Source: Terriglobales bacterium (GTDB lineage: Bacteria > Acidobacteriota > Terriglobia > Terriglobales > Acidobacteriaceae). Taken from it: a DNA stretch of 64,000 nucleotides. Numbering within the stretch: position 1 is the stretch's first letter; each line of letters opens with the position of its first letter. Where the stretch lies: assembly GCA_035561515.1 (NCBI GenBank), contig DATMXP010000019.1:148782-212781 (forward strand), given 5' to 3'. The notes under the pieces were generated by a model. It ran no database searches, was not told where the DNA came from, and worked only from the letters and a program-made list of their open reading frames with translations. Of this stretch, positions 9,836 to 18,540 are shown in pieces. The position numbers and the translations under genes were made by a program.

Positions 9836-10204
9836 ATGAAAGTAAAGCAAGCATTTCTAACCATACTCGGTGTCGTCGTCCTTACTGGGTCCGTATGGGC
9901 TCAGCACAACCACAACCCAGCGGCTAAACCAGCCGTGAGCTCATCGGAGGAGACGACAGCCGCATGTCAACACCACATGATGGAGGCTAAGGACGCCTTG
10001 GCGAAGCTCGATGCCGCTGTCATGGACGCCCAGCAGGCGGAATCGCTGGAAGGCAAGCAGAAGGCATTGGCTGAGGTCAGCTCGCTCGTGGATCAACTCA
10101 AGCAGCACCTCAACATGTGTCCCATGATGCAGGCGGATTCGATGCAGCACATGGAGAACATGAATTGCATGGGGAAGAAAGCGAAAGACCAGAAGGCGGA
10201 GTGA
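9836..10204 (+). CDS. Small periplasmic His/Met-rich protein, probable metal binder
   Basis: 122 residues with a signal peptide ending at VWAQ. The mature protein has HNHNP at the N-terminus, a CQHHMMEAK segment, a helical core, and a Met/Cys/His-rich C-terminus (NMCPMMQADSMQHMENMNCM). The spacing of Met and His suggests Cu(I) or Ag(I) binding in the periplasm. A ribosome binding site (AGGAGAA) lies upstream. It lies between two DUF2318-like genes and is followed by a hairpin at 10211-10238. Confidence 0.65.
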   Translation: MKVKQAFLTILGVVVLTGSVWAQHNHNPAAKPAVSSSEETTAACQHHMMEAKDALAKLDAAVMDAQQAESLEGKQKALAEVSSLVDQLKQHLNMCPMMQADSMQHMENMNCMGKKAKDQKAE

Positions 10205-10210
10205 ATGAAT

Positions 10211-10238
10211 TCGGAGGCGCGGATAATCCGCCCTCCGA
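10211..10238 (+). terminator. Intercistronic hairpin in the metal cluster
   Basis: Seven-base stem TCGGAGG/CCTCCGA with an additional inner CGGA/TCCG pairing, six bases after the stop of the His/Met-rich gene. There is no clear T-run, so it may be a partial terminator or an mRNA-processing/stability element that separates the RND part from the ABC part of the cluster. Confidence 0.45.
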
Positions 10239-10268
10239 CTTATAGGTATTTCTTTATCGGAGTCAGGT

Positions 10269-10796
10269 ATGTCGCATCATCATAATGAACAACGGCTAGC
10301 AAAGAGACAGCAGTTCTCTGGTCGCAATCAAAACAACAGTTTTCGCTGGGCAGTCGGCATGGTCGTCGTGGCCGGCGTGTTGGTCATCGCATTCCTCGCC
10401 TTTGGCCGGGGTGAACGAGCAGATAATAAAGGCAAACAGGTTATCGCCGTCAATAACGAGGTCAGGATACCGCTATCTGAAGTAAGCGATGGGAACGCCA
10501 AATTCTATCAATACAAAGCCAGCAACAATCGATTGGTCCGCTTCTTCGTGATCAAGAGCTCCGACGGGGTCTATCGAGCCGCGGCGGATGCCTGCGATGT
10601 CTGTTTCCGCGGAAAGAAAGGTTACTACCAGCAGGGAGATGACATGGTCTGCAGGAAGTGTGGCCGGCACTTCCCGTCGGCTGCGGTGAATGAAGTCACC
10701 GGGGGCTGCAACCCGGACGGGATCCCGCGGGCCATTCAGGGGAGCGACCTGGTTATTCAGACTGCTGAGCTCGAACAAAGAACTGTGCTCTTTTAG
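10269..10796 (+). CDS. DUF2318 domain protein, membrane anchored
   Basis: 175 residues. The N-terminus has a short His motif (SHHHN) and a transmembrane segment around residues 27-46. The periplasmic part contains DACDVCFRGKKGY, CRKCGRHFP, a GGCNPDGIP segment and the terminal IQGSDLVI stretch, the signature layout of DUF2318. Known family members sit beside FtsX-type permeases and ATPases in iron/copper uptake or redox loci; the same arrangement follows here (10806-12811). It may bind iron or copper or a redox cofactor. Confidence 0.8.
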   Translation: MSHHHNEQRLAKRQQFSGRNQNNSFRWAVGMVVVAGVLVIAFLAFGRGERADNKGKQVIAVNNEVRIPLSEVSDGNAKFYQYKASNNRLVRFFVIKSSDGVYRAAADACDVCFRGKKGYYQQGDDMVCRKCGRHFPSAAVNEVTGGCNPDGIPRAIQGSDLVIQTAELEQRTVLF

Positions 10797-10805
10797 GTCT
10801 AACTT

Positions 10806-12047
10806 ATGCGAATTAGTACGATTGCATTTGCGAACTTGAACCGACGTCGTGGCAAGGCCATCTTCCTGATAGTCGGCATTGCGATCGGTGTGGGAACTGT
10901 CGTGGCGCTCGCCACGCTGACCCGTTCGATCCAGGAGGAGATAGGAGGCCAACTGGATCGCTTCGGCGCCAATATTCTTATCCTTCCCCAGTCGAACACG
11001 ATGGCTCTCGACTACGGTGGCGTGCCGGTGAGTGGGGTTGCGTTTGATGTCCACCAACTCACTAATGAGGACCTCGAGCGGATTCACCAAATCCCTTACA
11101 AAGGACGCCTGAGCGCGGTGGCGCCGAAAACACTCGCTTATGCCGATGTAGATGGCCAGAAGGTGATCCTGGCGGGGGTTGATTTTAAGAATGAACAAAG
11201 ATTACGACGATGGTGGCGGCTCGAAGGAACTGTGCCGGCATCCGACACGGAGCTTTTGGTTGGCTTTGAGATCGCCAAGGCGCTCGGTTTGATTGCAAGC
11301 GAGAGCAACAAGAACGCGGTTGCGCAAGGGGCAGACAGTACCCATCACACCGCTGCTCCCGACGATCAATTCCGGATTTCGGTGGAGCGCATCAAGATCG
11401 CTGGCGTCGATCACCGTGTTTCTGGCGTGCTCCACGCGACGGGCGGCCCAGAAGACAAGATGATCTTCGGAAAACTTGTGCACATACAGCAGATCGCGAA
11501 GCGGGAAGGACAGATCGACGCCATCGAGGTGAGTGCACTCTGTAAGGATTGTCCAATCGATGACATCGTCAACCAAATCCGCGAAAAGCTGCCTCATGCG
11601 AAGGTCTCGGCGATTCAGCAGGCGGTGAAAGCGCGAGTGGAAATGGTGCAGCGTCTGTCACGCTTTTCAGCGGTCGTCTCCATTGTAGTGCTTCTGATTG
11701 CGACCTTGATGATTCTCACCTCGATGACCGGTTCGGTCGTCGAGCGCACCCGGGAATTTGGTGTGTTGCGAGCTATCGGTTTTCGAAAGTGGCACATCAT
11801 TCAGGCTCTCATTCTGGAAGTTCTGGCGGTCGGCGCAATGGGAGGAACCGTTGGCTGGATTCTTGGAACCGGGGGCAGCTGGATTGTGCTGCCTTACTTT
11901 ACCGAATTCGCTGCGCCTCCTGAAGCAAGGCCCGATTTGCTGGCAGCAGCCGTAGTCACTTCGATTCTGGTGAGTGTTGCTGCCAGTTTATACCCCGTCA
12001 CCCGCGCTTCGCGGATGGACCCGGCTGACGCGGTGCGTTCGATCTAA
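10806..12047 (+). CDS. ABC transporter permease (FtsX/MacB-type)
   Basis: 413 residues. One N-terminal transmembrane helix, a periplasmic MacB_PCD-like domain (about 45-280) and three C-terminal helices with the FtsX segment REFGVLRAIGFRKWHI, which contacts the ATPase. It pairs with the ATP-binding protein encoded 11 bases downstream. The combination with a DUF2318 protein immediately upstream suggests a metal-linked system rather than lipoprotein release; the substrate is not evident from sequence. Confidence 0.9.
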   Translation: MRISTIAFANLNRRRGKAIFLIVGIAIGVGTVVALATLTRSIQEEIGGQLDRFGANILILPQSNTMALDYGGVPVSGVAFDVHQLTNEDLERIHQIPYKGRLSAVAPKTLAYADVDGQKVILAGVDFKNEQRLRRWWRLEGTVPASDTELLVGFEIAKALGLIASESNKNAVAQGADSTHHTAAPDDQFRISVERIKIAGVDHRVSGVLHATGGPEDKMIFGKLVHIQQIAKREGQIDAIEVSALCKDCPIDDIVNQIREKLPHAKVSAIQQAVKARVEMVQRLSRFSAVVSIVVLLIATLMILTSMTGSVVERTREFGVLRAIGFRKWHIIQALILEVLAVGAMGGTVGWILGTGGSWIVLPYFTEFAAPPEARPDLLAAAVVTSILVSVAASLYPVTRASRMDPADAVRSI

Positions 12048-12058
12048 GGGACTTGGAT

Positions 12059-12811
12059 ATGTCATTTATTGAACTGGATAAGATCACAAAGTTTTACGGC
12101 AGCAGCGAGCAACAAGAGACATACGTGTTGTCCGATGTTTCCCTCGCGATCGAGGAAGGCGAGTTTGTTTGCCTGATGGGCCCCTCGGGATCGGGAAAGA
12201 GCACGTTGCTGACGATCCTCGGAGCGATGAATCACCCTTCTGCGGGGCACGTGCTCATCGATGAAGTTGATGTTTATGCGCTTACCGACGAGCGGAGGGC
12301 GGATTTCCGTCGCGAATACTTGGGCTTTGTCTTTCAGCAGCATCACCTGATGCCGTACCTGACAGCGATTGAAAACGTAATGCTGCCCCTGGCGACAGTG
12401 CGACTCAATTCGGCGGAAAAGACGCGACGAGCTGTGGCGGCACTGGCTCAGGTGGGTCTGGCAGAAAAGCGAGATCGTCTTCCTAATCAATTATCGGGAG
12501 GGGAGCAAGGGCGCGTTGCCATTGCTCGGGCATTAGTGAATAACCCTCCGGTCATTCTTGCTGACGAACCCACCGGGACACTAGACAGCAAGACGGGGGA
12601 GGAGATCATGCGTGTTTTTCTCCGCCTCAACCATGAAGGACAGACGATCTTCATGGTAACGCATAACTCAGACAACGCTGCGGCAGCTCATCGGGTGCTG
12701 CACATCCGCGATGGGAAGCTTGAGGAGCGATCGAACGGAGATGCGCGCACAATTGCGTTTCCCTCTCCTGCCTCCAGCAGAGCAAGCATTCAACACACTA
12801 CACAGACATAG
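12059..12811 (+). CDS. ABC transporter ATP-binding protein (LolD/MacB-type)
   Basis: About 250 residues. Walker A GPSGSGKST at residues 41-49, Q-loop around FVFQQHHLMPYL, signature LSGGEQGRVAIARAL, Walker B VILADEPTG and a switch His in MVTHNSD. It powers the FtsX-type permease encoded just upstream. An in-frame TTG at 12053 is an alternative start; ATG 12059 has AAGGG at suitable distance. The C-terminal 25 residues (Ser/Ala/Thr-rich) extend beyond the usual domain. Confidence 0.93.
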   Translation: MSFIELDKITKFYGSSEQQETYVLSDVSLAIEEGEFVCLMGPSGSGKSTLLTILGAMNHPSAGHVLIDEVDVYALTDERRADFRREYLGFVFQQHHLMPYLTAIENVMLPLATVRLNSAEKTRRAVAALAQVGLAEKRDRLPNQLSGGEQGRVAIARALVNNPPVILADEPTGTLDSKTGEEIMRVFLRLNHEGQTIFMVTHNSDNAAAAHRVLHIRDGKLEERSNGDARTIAFPSPASSRASIQHTTQT

Positions 12812-12814
12812 GAG

Positions 12815-13150
12815 ATGAATATGAAAACTATTACCGCGAAAACAGTGATTGCCATGATCGTCATGTTCTTAGGTGCTTACCCACTCGTTGCGGCCGAGCA
12901 GACACTGAAAGGCGTTGTTTCGGATTCCATGTGCGGCCGCAAGCACATGATGCCGGGCAAAACCGACGCCGAGTGCATTCGCGAATGTATCAAGGCGAAG
13001 AGCAAGTATGCGCTCGTCACAGCGGACAAGACTTACACCCTGCAGGCGCAGGCGACGGAATTGGAAAAGCTTGCCGGTAAGCAGGTGCAAGTCATTGGGG
13101 AGATCGACGGCCCCAATCTCAAGGTTTCTAAAATCACTCCCACCAAATAG
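12815..13150 (+). CDS. Small secreted protein with SDSMCGRKH motif
   Basis: 111 residues with a signal peptide ending near LVAAE. The mature part begins with LKGVVSDSMCGRKHMMPGKTDAECIRECIK: a pattern seen in small secreted proteins of Acidobacteria with conserved Cys and His, followed by an OB-like beta region (YTLQAQ...GKQVQVIGEID). It starts three bases after the ABC ATPase stop, with AGGAG before the ATG. Function is unknown; the Cys/His/Met residues fit metal or redox chemistry. Confidence 0.7.
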   Translation: MNMKTITAKTVIAMIVMFLGAYPLVAAEQTLKGVVSDSMCGRKHMMPGKTDAECIRECIKAKSKYALVTADKTYTLQAQATELEKLAGKQVQVIGEIDGPNLKVSKITPTK

Positions 13151-13169
13151 CAACGATCAGGAGTTCGAT

Positions 13170-13814
13170 ATGAGTCGTCATAAAAGACCGGCAGATCTCC
13201 CGTCTGCCGGATACTGGACCTCTACGCAGTCATATGTGCTGGCTACAGTCACCCTGATCCTTGGTCTTGCGGTGGGGTACCTCGTCCGAGGCTCCGAAGG
13301 AGTCAGTCCGGCGAACGTAAGCACCTCGGTATCTGCCGCGACCGGGTCTATTCCCTCGGAGAGCTTTATCCAGCCTAAGGCAACACCGGAACTGACATCC
13401 AGGCTGGTCGAACCGCTGTTGATTGAGCTGAAGACAAGGCCCAACGATGCCACGCTGCTAAGCAAGATTGGGAATCTCTACTACGACCACAAGGAATATC
13501 CGAAGGCAATTGAGTATTACGAAAAGTCACTCGTCATCAAGCCGGACGATGCCGATGTGCGCACGGACATGGGAACGGCAATCTGGTATTCGGGCGATGC
13601 CGACCATGCGTTGAAAGAATACGAGCGCGCATTGAGCTATCGGCCAAACCATCCGAACACCTTATTCAATATGGGGATTGTGAGATGGCACGGCAAGAAG
13701 GATACGAAGGGGACTCTTGAGGCCTGGAACAAGTTGCTGAGCACAAATCCAAACTACCCAGAGCGAGACCGAGTGCTGCAGCTAATTCAACAAGTGCAAT
13801 CTGGAAGGGATTAG
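13170..13814 (+). CDS. Membrane-anchored tetratricopeptide repeat protein
   Basis: 214 residues. A transmembrane segment (about 22-42) is followed by a linker and at least three TPR units (for example NLYYDHKEYPKAIEYYEKSL and GDADHALKEYERALSYRPN). It resembles the TPR part of CcmH/NrfG-type assembly proteins, but no haem-assembly genes are adjacent. It starts 19 bases after the previous gene with AGGAG upstream. A protein-interaction or assembly role is likely; the partner is unknown. Confidence 0.82.
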   Translation: MSRHKRPADLPSAGYWTSTQSYVLATVTLILGLAVGYLVRGSEGVSPANVSTSVSAATGSIPSESFIQPKATPELTSRLVEPLLIELKTRPNDATLLSKIGNLYYDHKEYPKAIEYYEKSLVIKPDDADVRTDMGTAIWYSGDADHALKEYERALSYRPNHPNTLFNMGIVRWHGKKDTKGTLEAWNKLLSTNPNYPERDRVLQLIQQVQSGRD

Positions 13815-13929
13815 CGGTTGGCGGCCGGTGAGCGGGTTGTGAGTGTCTGTCTTTGATTTGTCTATCGGTCCCTAGCTTGGGCGATGGGCTGCTCCATAGC
13901 CGATGACGTGGCGGGTACACAGGAGTGGT

Positions 13930-15174
13930 ATGACCTCTAAAGTCGAAAGTAGCGTCCGAGTACAACAAGCAGAACCGATGCGCAAGCTTACTCCCCGTTG
14001 GGTGTTGCGCGCTGCGAGCATCGTCTATGGCTTGGTGATGTTTGAAGTCGTCATCATGCTGAGTCCAATTGCCTTTTACTTCTATTCTGCTTACGGCCCG
14101 ATTCTCAAGTGGCTGGACCGGTACGGGCCAACCTCGTGGTTGACGGGCTTCGTGTTGCCCCATTCGGTAGTGACCAACAGCATCTTGCTCGAATTCCTCC
14201 GCTGGAACATCGGTCGCTATGCATTCAGCTTGGGACTGATTGGTTTCTTTATCTGTGCCATTCAAATCTACGGAGCCAAACTACTACGCCGGAAAACTGT
14301 GGCTTGGGGCGCGTACCGTTATGTTCGGCATCCTCAGTACGTGTGCCTGGCCATTGCCGGTTTCGGTCTATTCACCATGTGGCCCCGGCTCATCATTTTC
14401 TTACTGTTTGTAGGAATGCTGATCGCCTATTACTGGCTGGCCAAAATCGAAGAACGGCATATGCTTACGGTCGATCCTGGATACGCAGACTATAGAGGGC
14501 GCACGGCCATGTTCCTCCCCGGAAATCCAGGCGGCAAGCTGTATCGCATGGTCTTCGGCCGGGTACACAGCCCAACCAGGGCCCGTTGTCTGGCGCTCAT
14601 CGCTGTGGTGTGGGCGCTGGTGCTGGTTATCGCCGGGCTCCGCTATTACACCTTGGAGCACGTTGCGCGACTGACCGCCCCGTCCGGCATCGAGGTTGTT
14701 TCGGTGTATCCCATGCCCTCCGGCACCCTACGCGAGGCGCTCAGCCTGGCGCTTTCCGGCGAAGGTGTGCAGGAAGCTTTAGCCAAGGAGCATGGCGCTA
14801 CCTTCGTATCCCACATTCTTCCCCAGGACTATGCCATGATGGGTATGTTTGCAGATGTCGGTTCCGCTCACATGAAAGCGGGCGATATCAGCCTGCACTC
14901 CATCCTGGAACTGGGATGGTGGCTTGTTCCTTTTTCACAACAGGATCCAAGAGTCGATCTGATGGGTTCCAATCAGAACGAGTTCCGCGTTGTATTTTCC
15001 CGCGTCGATAGCCCGCAAGGAATGCCGATTCGTCGCGCAGAGGTGTTTTCTTTGGAGGGCAAAATGACAGCCATATGCATCGCTGACATATCGCTCTCCG
15101 AACAGCGAGTAATCGGGGTTGTCATTCCTCCTCGACGAAGCTTCTGGGGAAACATCAAGATGCCGATATTCTGA
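13930..15174 (+). CDS. Integral membrane protein with ICMT/PEMT-like methyltransferase domain
   Basis: 414 residues. Several N-terminal helices lead to the signature GAYRYVRHPQYVC and the following IEERHM...Y..YR segment, the SAM-binding C-terminal motif of the isoprenylcysteine carboxyl methyltransferase/phospholipid methyltransferase superfamily. After this about 190 residues form an additional membrane segment and a soluble domain of unknown type (GIEVVSVYPMPSGTLREALS onward), longer than a plain ICMT. Start 13930 has AGGAG seven bases upstream. Substrate unknown. Confidence 0.7.
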   Translation: MTSKVESSVRVQQAEPMRKLTPRWVLRAASIVYGLVMFEVVIMLSPIAFYFYSAYGPILKWLDRYGPTSWLTGFVLPHSVVTNSILLEFLRWNIGRYAFSLGLIGFFICAIQIYGAKLLRRKTVAWGAYRYVRHPQYVCLAIAGFGLFTMWPRLIIFLLFVGMLIAYYWLAKIEERHMLTVDPGYADYRGRTAMFLPGNPGGKLYRMVFGRVHSPTRARCLALIAVVWALVLVIAGLRYYTLEHVARLTAPSGIEVVSVYPMPSGTLREALSLALSGEGVQEALAKEHGATFVSHILPQDYAMMGMFADVGSAHMKAGDISLHSILELGWWLVPFSQQDPRVDLMGSNQNEFRVVFSRVDSPQGMPIRRAEVFSLEGKMTAICIADISLSEQRVIGVVIPPRRSFWGNIKMPIF

Positions 15175-15250
15175 TCATGCCACACACTCGACAACTCTGG
15201 CCTCATAACTGCGGCACCAATTGGCACAGTGCAGCTTGAGTGAGGGTACC

Positions 15251-15784
15251 ATGCGGATTCTCTTTCGCCTCGCGTTCTGGATGATGGTTCTCACCCTCTA
15301 TGTCGAGGCTACGCAAACTCCTGGTTCGCCTCCGGCCGAAGCGTCGCAGCAGTCTCCAATCGATGGACCCCGTGCGTTGCAAGCCGGGTATGCGGATTGT
15401 CTAAAAGCCGATCAGGGTGCTTATAGGCTCGCAAGCCGCTTGGCTGGTCCCGGGACGCGATGGCCATTCTACCCGCAGGTGTCCGTCGAAGAGGCGGAAG
15501 CGATGCGCGTGGCACTAGAGACGGTGTCTTCTCGACACAGTGCCTTTGTCGCCGCGCTGGATGATAACCAGCGTAAGTTGGTGAAGCCGAGGCTCGATCA
15601 TGTCACCAGTATTCAAAACCAGTTGGCACAGAAGATCGACGGGCTGGGAGCAGAGATAGCAAGCGCCAAGCCAGACTGGGCAAACGTGCACTACTACCTC
15701 AACGATCTGAAAGAACTGCTTCGCAGCTCGCGATCGGAGCACAAGCGAATCGGGGCGTTGCTGTTGAGGCGTCACGATAAGTGA
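15251..15784 (+). CDS. Secreted helical protein of unknown function
   Basis: 177 residues from ATG 15251, preceded by GAGGG. A signal peptide (MRILFRLAFWMMVLTLYVEA) leads to a largely helical protein with long heptad-like stretches (RKLVKPRLDHVTSIQNQLAQ) somewhat like CpxP/Spy-type periplasmic proteins, though the LTxxQ motif is not evident. It follows the ICMT-like gene. No family was recognised. Confidence 0.6.
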   Translation: MRILFRLAFWMMVLTLYVEATQTPGSPPAEASQQSPIDGPRALQAGYADCLKADQGAYRLASRLAGPGTRWPFYPQVSVEEAEAMRVALETVSSRHSAFVAALDDNQRKLVKPRLDHVTSIQNQLAQKIDGLGAEIASAKPDWANVHYYLNDLKELLRSSRSEHKRIGALLLRRHDK

Positions 15785-16054
15785 GAATGGATCTTTTGTG
15801 CAGGTAACCCAGCGCCCCAGCTGCTAAACCTCATCCCGTATCGTGTAACTTCCCCCCTATTCCAACTGTCCCAAATGGAGCACCTACTGACCGAAAAACG
15901 ACGAACATAGCGGGCAGAGCCTAGTCTATTGCTTGGAAAGTCTGATTCCTGTCTTGTTTACAACAACTTACGCGTGCCGCACCAAGAATCGTCGGGCTGG
16001 CACGGAACGTGCGAAAGATTCATGCGGGGCAGCTAACTAAACGGGAGGTGCCGT

Positions 16055-16585
16055 GTGGGCGCCAAGCGGAGCGTGTTGGAAATTCGACAGTTTTATGATC
16101 GGTGGGCACCGTTGGTGAGCACCTTTTGCCGACTATATATGGGTGAGGCAACGACCGCCGAGTACGTGACAGCGGAAGCCTTCCTCGACTATTTCCGACG
16201 TGAACTACCGCTTCGGCTCGACCACGTGCCCGTCGCGTTAATGTCACTCGCCCTCCTACAAAGCGTTCAGAGAGGGGGTGGCGAAATTGAGGTCTACTCC
16301 CGCTTCGAGTTAGCCGTACTCGGATTGGCTCCCGAAGTACGTGCCGTCTTTATCCTGCATGGGGTACTAGAAGTCCAACTGCCCTGGATCACTGCGATTA
16401 CAGGGACCAGCTATCGAGACGTGTGTCGGCTGTGGGGGAAGGCGCTTTTGGATCTGCAGGAGTACTTAGATTATGTCGGAGATTTAAGGAGGTTTGACAG
16501 CTGCGAGCTTGCTCCCAAGCCTCGTCGAGACGGAAATATGCGGTTTGAGGAACTGCTGCTGACGAAGAAGTTTGCAAAAGCTTAA
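16055..16585 (+). CDS. Sigma-70-like regulatory protein (ECF-like), module copy 1
   Basis: 176 residues. The N-terminal part (FYDRWAPLVSTFCRLYMGEATTAEYVTAEAFLDYF) resembles sigma region 2 and the C-terminal part (LGLAPEVRAVFILHGVLEVQ...YRDVCRLWGKALLDLQEYL) region 4. A paralogue with the same layout is at 41108-41602, and each is followed by a secreted VWA protein. GTG 16055 is preceded by GGGAGG. The degenerate region 2 may mean weak or altered promoter binding. It may control or couple to the VWA gene 23 bases downstream. Confidence 0.65.
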   Translation: MGAKRSVLEIRQFYDRWAPLVSTFCRLYMGEATTAEYVTAEAFLDYFRRELPLRLDHVPVALMSLALLQSVQRGGGEIEVYSRFELAVLGLAPEVRAVFILHGVLEVQLPWITAITGTSYRDVCRLWGKALLDLQEYLDYVGDLRRFDSCELAPKPRRDGNMRFEELLLTKKFAKA

Positions 16586-16608
16586 GGTCGGCATGGAGAG
16601 GCATTGGC

Positions 16609-17541
16609 GTGTGGAACTGGTACAGAATAGCTCGATTCAAGTGGCTATTCCTGGTGATTGTCGTCGCACTGGTCAGTGGAGTGTTTTCTCAGCAAACGAC
16701 TCCGTCTATCAGTGTTGATGTCAGGCTGGTGAATCTCAATGTTGCCGTGCTGGATAAGAATGGTCGAACCTACACCGGGCTGACTGCGGACAGGTTTCGA
16801 ATCTATGACAATGGCGTCGAGCAGTCGATTCACCATTTCAGTGCTGAAGACATGCCTTATAGCCTGGGCATGGTCCTCGATCGTAGCGGCAGCATGTCCG
16901 AAATGATTCAGGATGTTTACAACGCAGCGTACCATACGGTTCGTGCCAGCAAGCCCGGAGATGAATTCTTCGTCGAACTATTCAATGACCGCGTCGAAAT
17001 GAGGCAGGATGTTACGAGCGACCAGGAATTGTTGCAGCGACAATTAAAGGGCGTTGTCGCATCTGGCTCCACTGCCCTTTACGACGCTATTCTGGTGGGT
17101 CTCAATCGCCTGAAGCAAGACCAACGCGACAAGAAGGCGCTTCTGGTAGTTACCGATGGGGCAGATAACTCCAGCAAGCACTCCTTCCAAGAAGTGTTGG
17201 AGAGAGCCCGCGCCGACGGAGTCGTCATTTACATGGTTGGAATGTTTGACCAAACCATGCCGGGTGCCGAAGAGGACCAGTTGCGTGCACTGCTGGAGCA
17301 GATCGCAGAGGTCACTGGCGGACGGGCTTATTTTCCCCGAACGGTAAAGCAATGTGAAGAAGCATGTATCGCAATCGCCAAGGACCTTCGGGAACAGTAC
17401 AGCCTGGGCTATTATCCCCGTCCCAAGTTGTTCGATGGCAGCTGGCGGACCATTCAGGTGCAGCTAGCCCTTCCCGAGGATTTATACGACCAGGGACTCC
17501 GTGCCCGCACCCGAGCCGGCTATTACACTCCCCGACAGTAA
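16609..17541 (+). CDS. Secreted VWA-domain protein (Acidobacteria VWFA-related type), copy 1
   Basis: 310 residues. A signal or anchor segment (about 11-27) is followed by a short beta region (VRLVNLNVAVLDKNGRTYTGLTADRF) and a von Willebrand A domain. The MIDAS motif DRSGSMS starts at Asp91; later residues TDGADNSS fit the third metal-binding loop. Ends with LREQYSLGYYPRP and a Tyr-rich tail typical of this family. Extracytoplasmic metal-dependent adhesion or complex formation is likely. It follows the sigma-like gene; the layout repeats at 41108-42682. Confidence 0.88.
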   Translation: MWNWYRIARFKWLFLVIVVALVSGVFSQQTTPSISVDVRLVNLNVAVLDKNGRTYTGLTADRFRIYDNGVEQSIHHFSAEDMPYSLGMVLDRSGSMSEMIQDVYNAAYHTVRASKPGDEFFVELFNDRVEMRQDVTSDQELLQRQLKGVVASGSTALYDAILVGLNRLKQDQRDKKALLVVTDGADNSSKHSFQEVLERARADGVVIYMVGMFDQTMPGAEEDQLRALLEQIAEVTGGRAYFPRTVKQCEEACIAIAKDLREQYSLGYYPRPKLFDGSWRTIQVQLALPEDLYDQGLRARTRAGYYTPRQ

Positions 17542-17641
17542 TAACAATAGTCACTGTAACAATAAGGTTGAGGACCGAGCAGTTTCCAAAAAAGGGATGG
17601 GACTGCACATGGTCGGCTGCAGACCCTGAACAGTAACGTTT

Positions 17642-18295
17642 TCAGGTACGATCAGCAACGACGCACCGAAGCGTTCCCAACGGTGTGGATTCATTGAAGG
17701 CTTCGCGCACCTGGGAGAAACCCGACTCCGCTATTAATGAGGGCAACTCGCCCCGGGCGTTTTCACGAGTCGGTTGGAAGCCGTCGAGTAGCCTGACAAA
17801 CATGAACGCTGCACGATGGTATGGGGTTGCTCCCTTACCCCAATCAAGAAGAACACACTTACCCCCTGGCCGCAAAATCCGAGCGATCTCAAGCAATGTC
17901 GTTCGTTTGGTCAGTAGCGACAGATGGTGGAAGAGTAAACAGGAGATTGCGTAATCAAAACTGCCTGTCGCGAAGGGCAATGCTTGGGCTGCGCACTGAA
18001 CCAGCGCGACGTTTAGGTCTGCTTTACGACACTTCTCGGCGGCAATGCGCAGGGTGGGAGGGTCGATGTCGGCTGCAGCTATCCTGGCGGAAGGGAATTG
18101 CTGCTGCAGCAGGATTGCCAGGGTCCCTGTCCCACAGCCAACATCGATTACCTTCTGAGTCTCTCCAAGTCTGACGAATCGCGTCAGACGTCGCTTGGTC
18201 GACGTGTCGTGCATCAGGCGATCCATTAGCCAATCGTAGGAATTGGTCAATCGGTGGAAGCGAAGCGCGGGTATGTAGTCAGGTTTATTCGCCAT
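17642..18295 (-). CDS. Class I SAM-dependent methyltransferase
   Basis: 217 residues. Motif I VIDVGCGTGTLAI, acidic motif AAADIDPPTL, motif DYAISCLLFHHL and ILRPGGKCVLLDWGKG define a UbiE/COQ5-like small-molecule methyltransferase fold. It is convergent with the VWA gene and stands alone on the minus strand. The substrate cannot be deduced; a quinone, lipid or metalloid (as in arsenite methylation, but without its Cys set) are options. Confidence 0.85.
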   Translation of the reverse strand: MANKPDYIPALRFHRLTNSYDWLMDRLMHDTSTKRRLTRFVRLGETQKVIDVGCGTGTLAILLQQQFPSARIAAADIDPPTLRIAAEKCRKADLNVALVQCAAQALPFATGSFDYAISCLLFHHLSLLTKRTTLLEIARILRPGGKCVLLDWGKGATPYHRAAFMFVRLLDGFQPTRENARGELPSLIAESGFSQVREAFNESTPLGTLRCVVADRT

Positions 18296-18540
18296 GCTTC
18301 CTTTAAATCAGGACGGTTCTCTCCCTCGTTGTGAGCTCGACATGAGCCAATTGTGCCTCACGTTGTCCCAATTCGGGCACCTTCCCCGACGATACGGCCG
18401 GAAATCGTATTTATCTGGTGAAGACAGAAACCCTATCGCGCAAAAAGAACTTGGTTTCTTGGCAATTGTATTGCACTGCTAATCGAGGAGTTCCCTTTTA
18501 TTGGGAGTTTGTGCGGGATGTTGCAGCAGAGATCCAAAGG

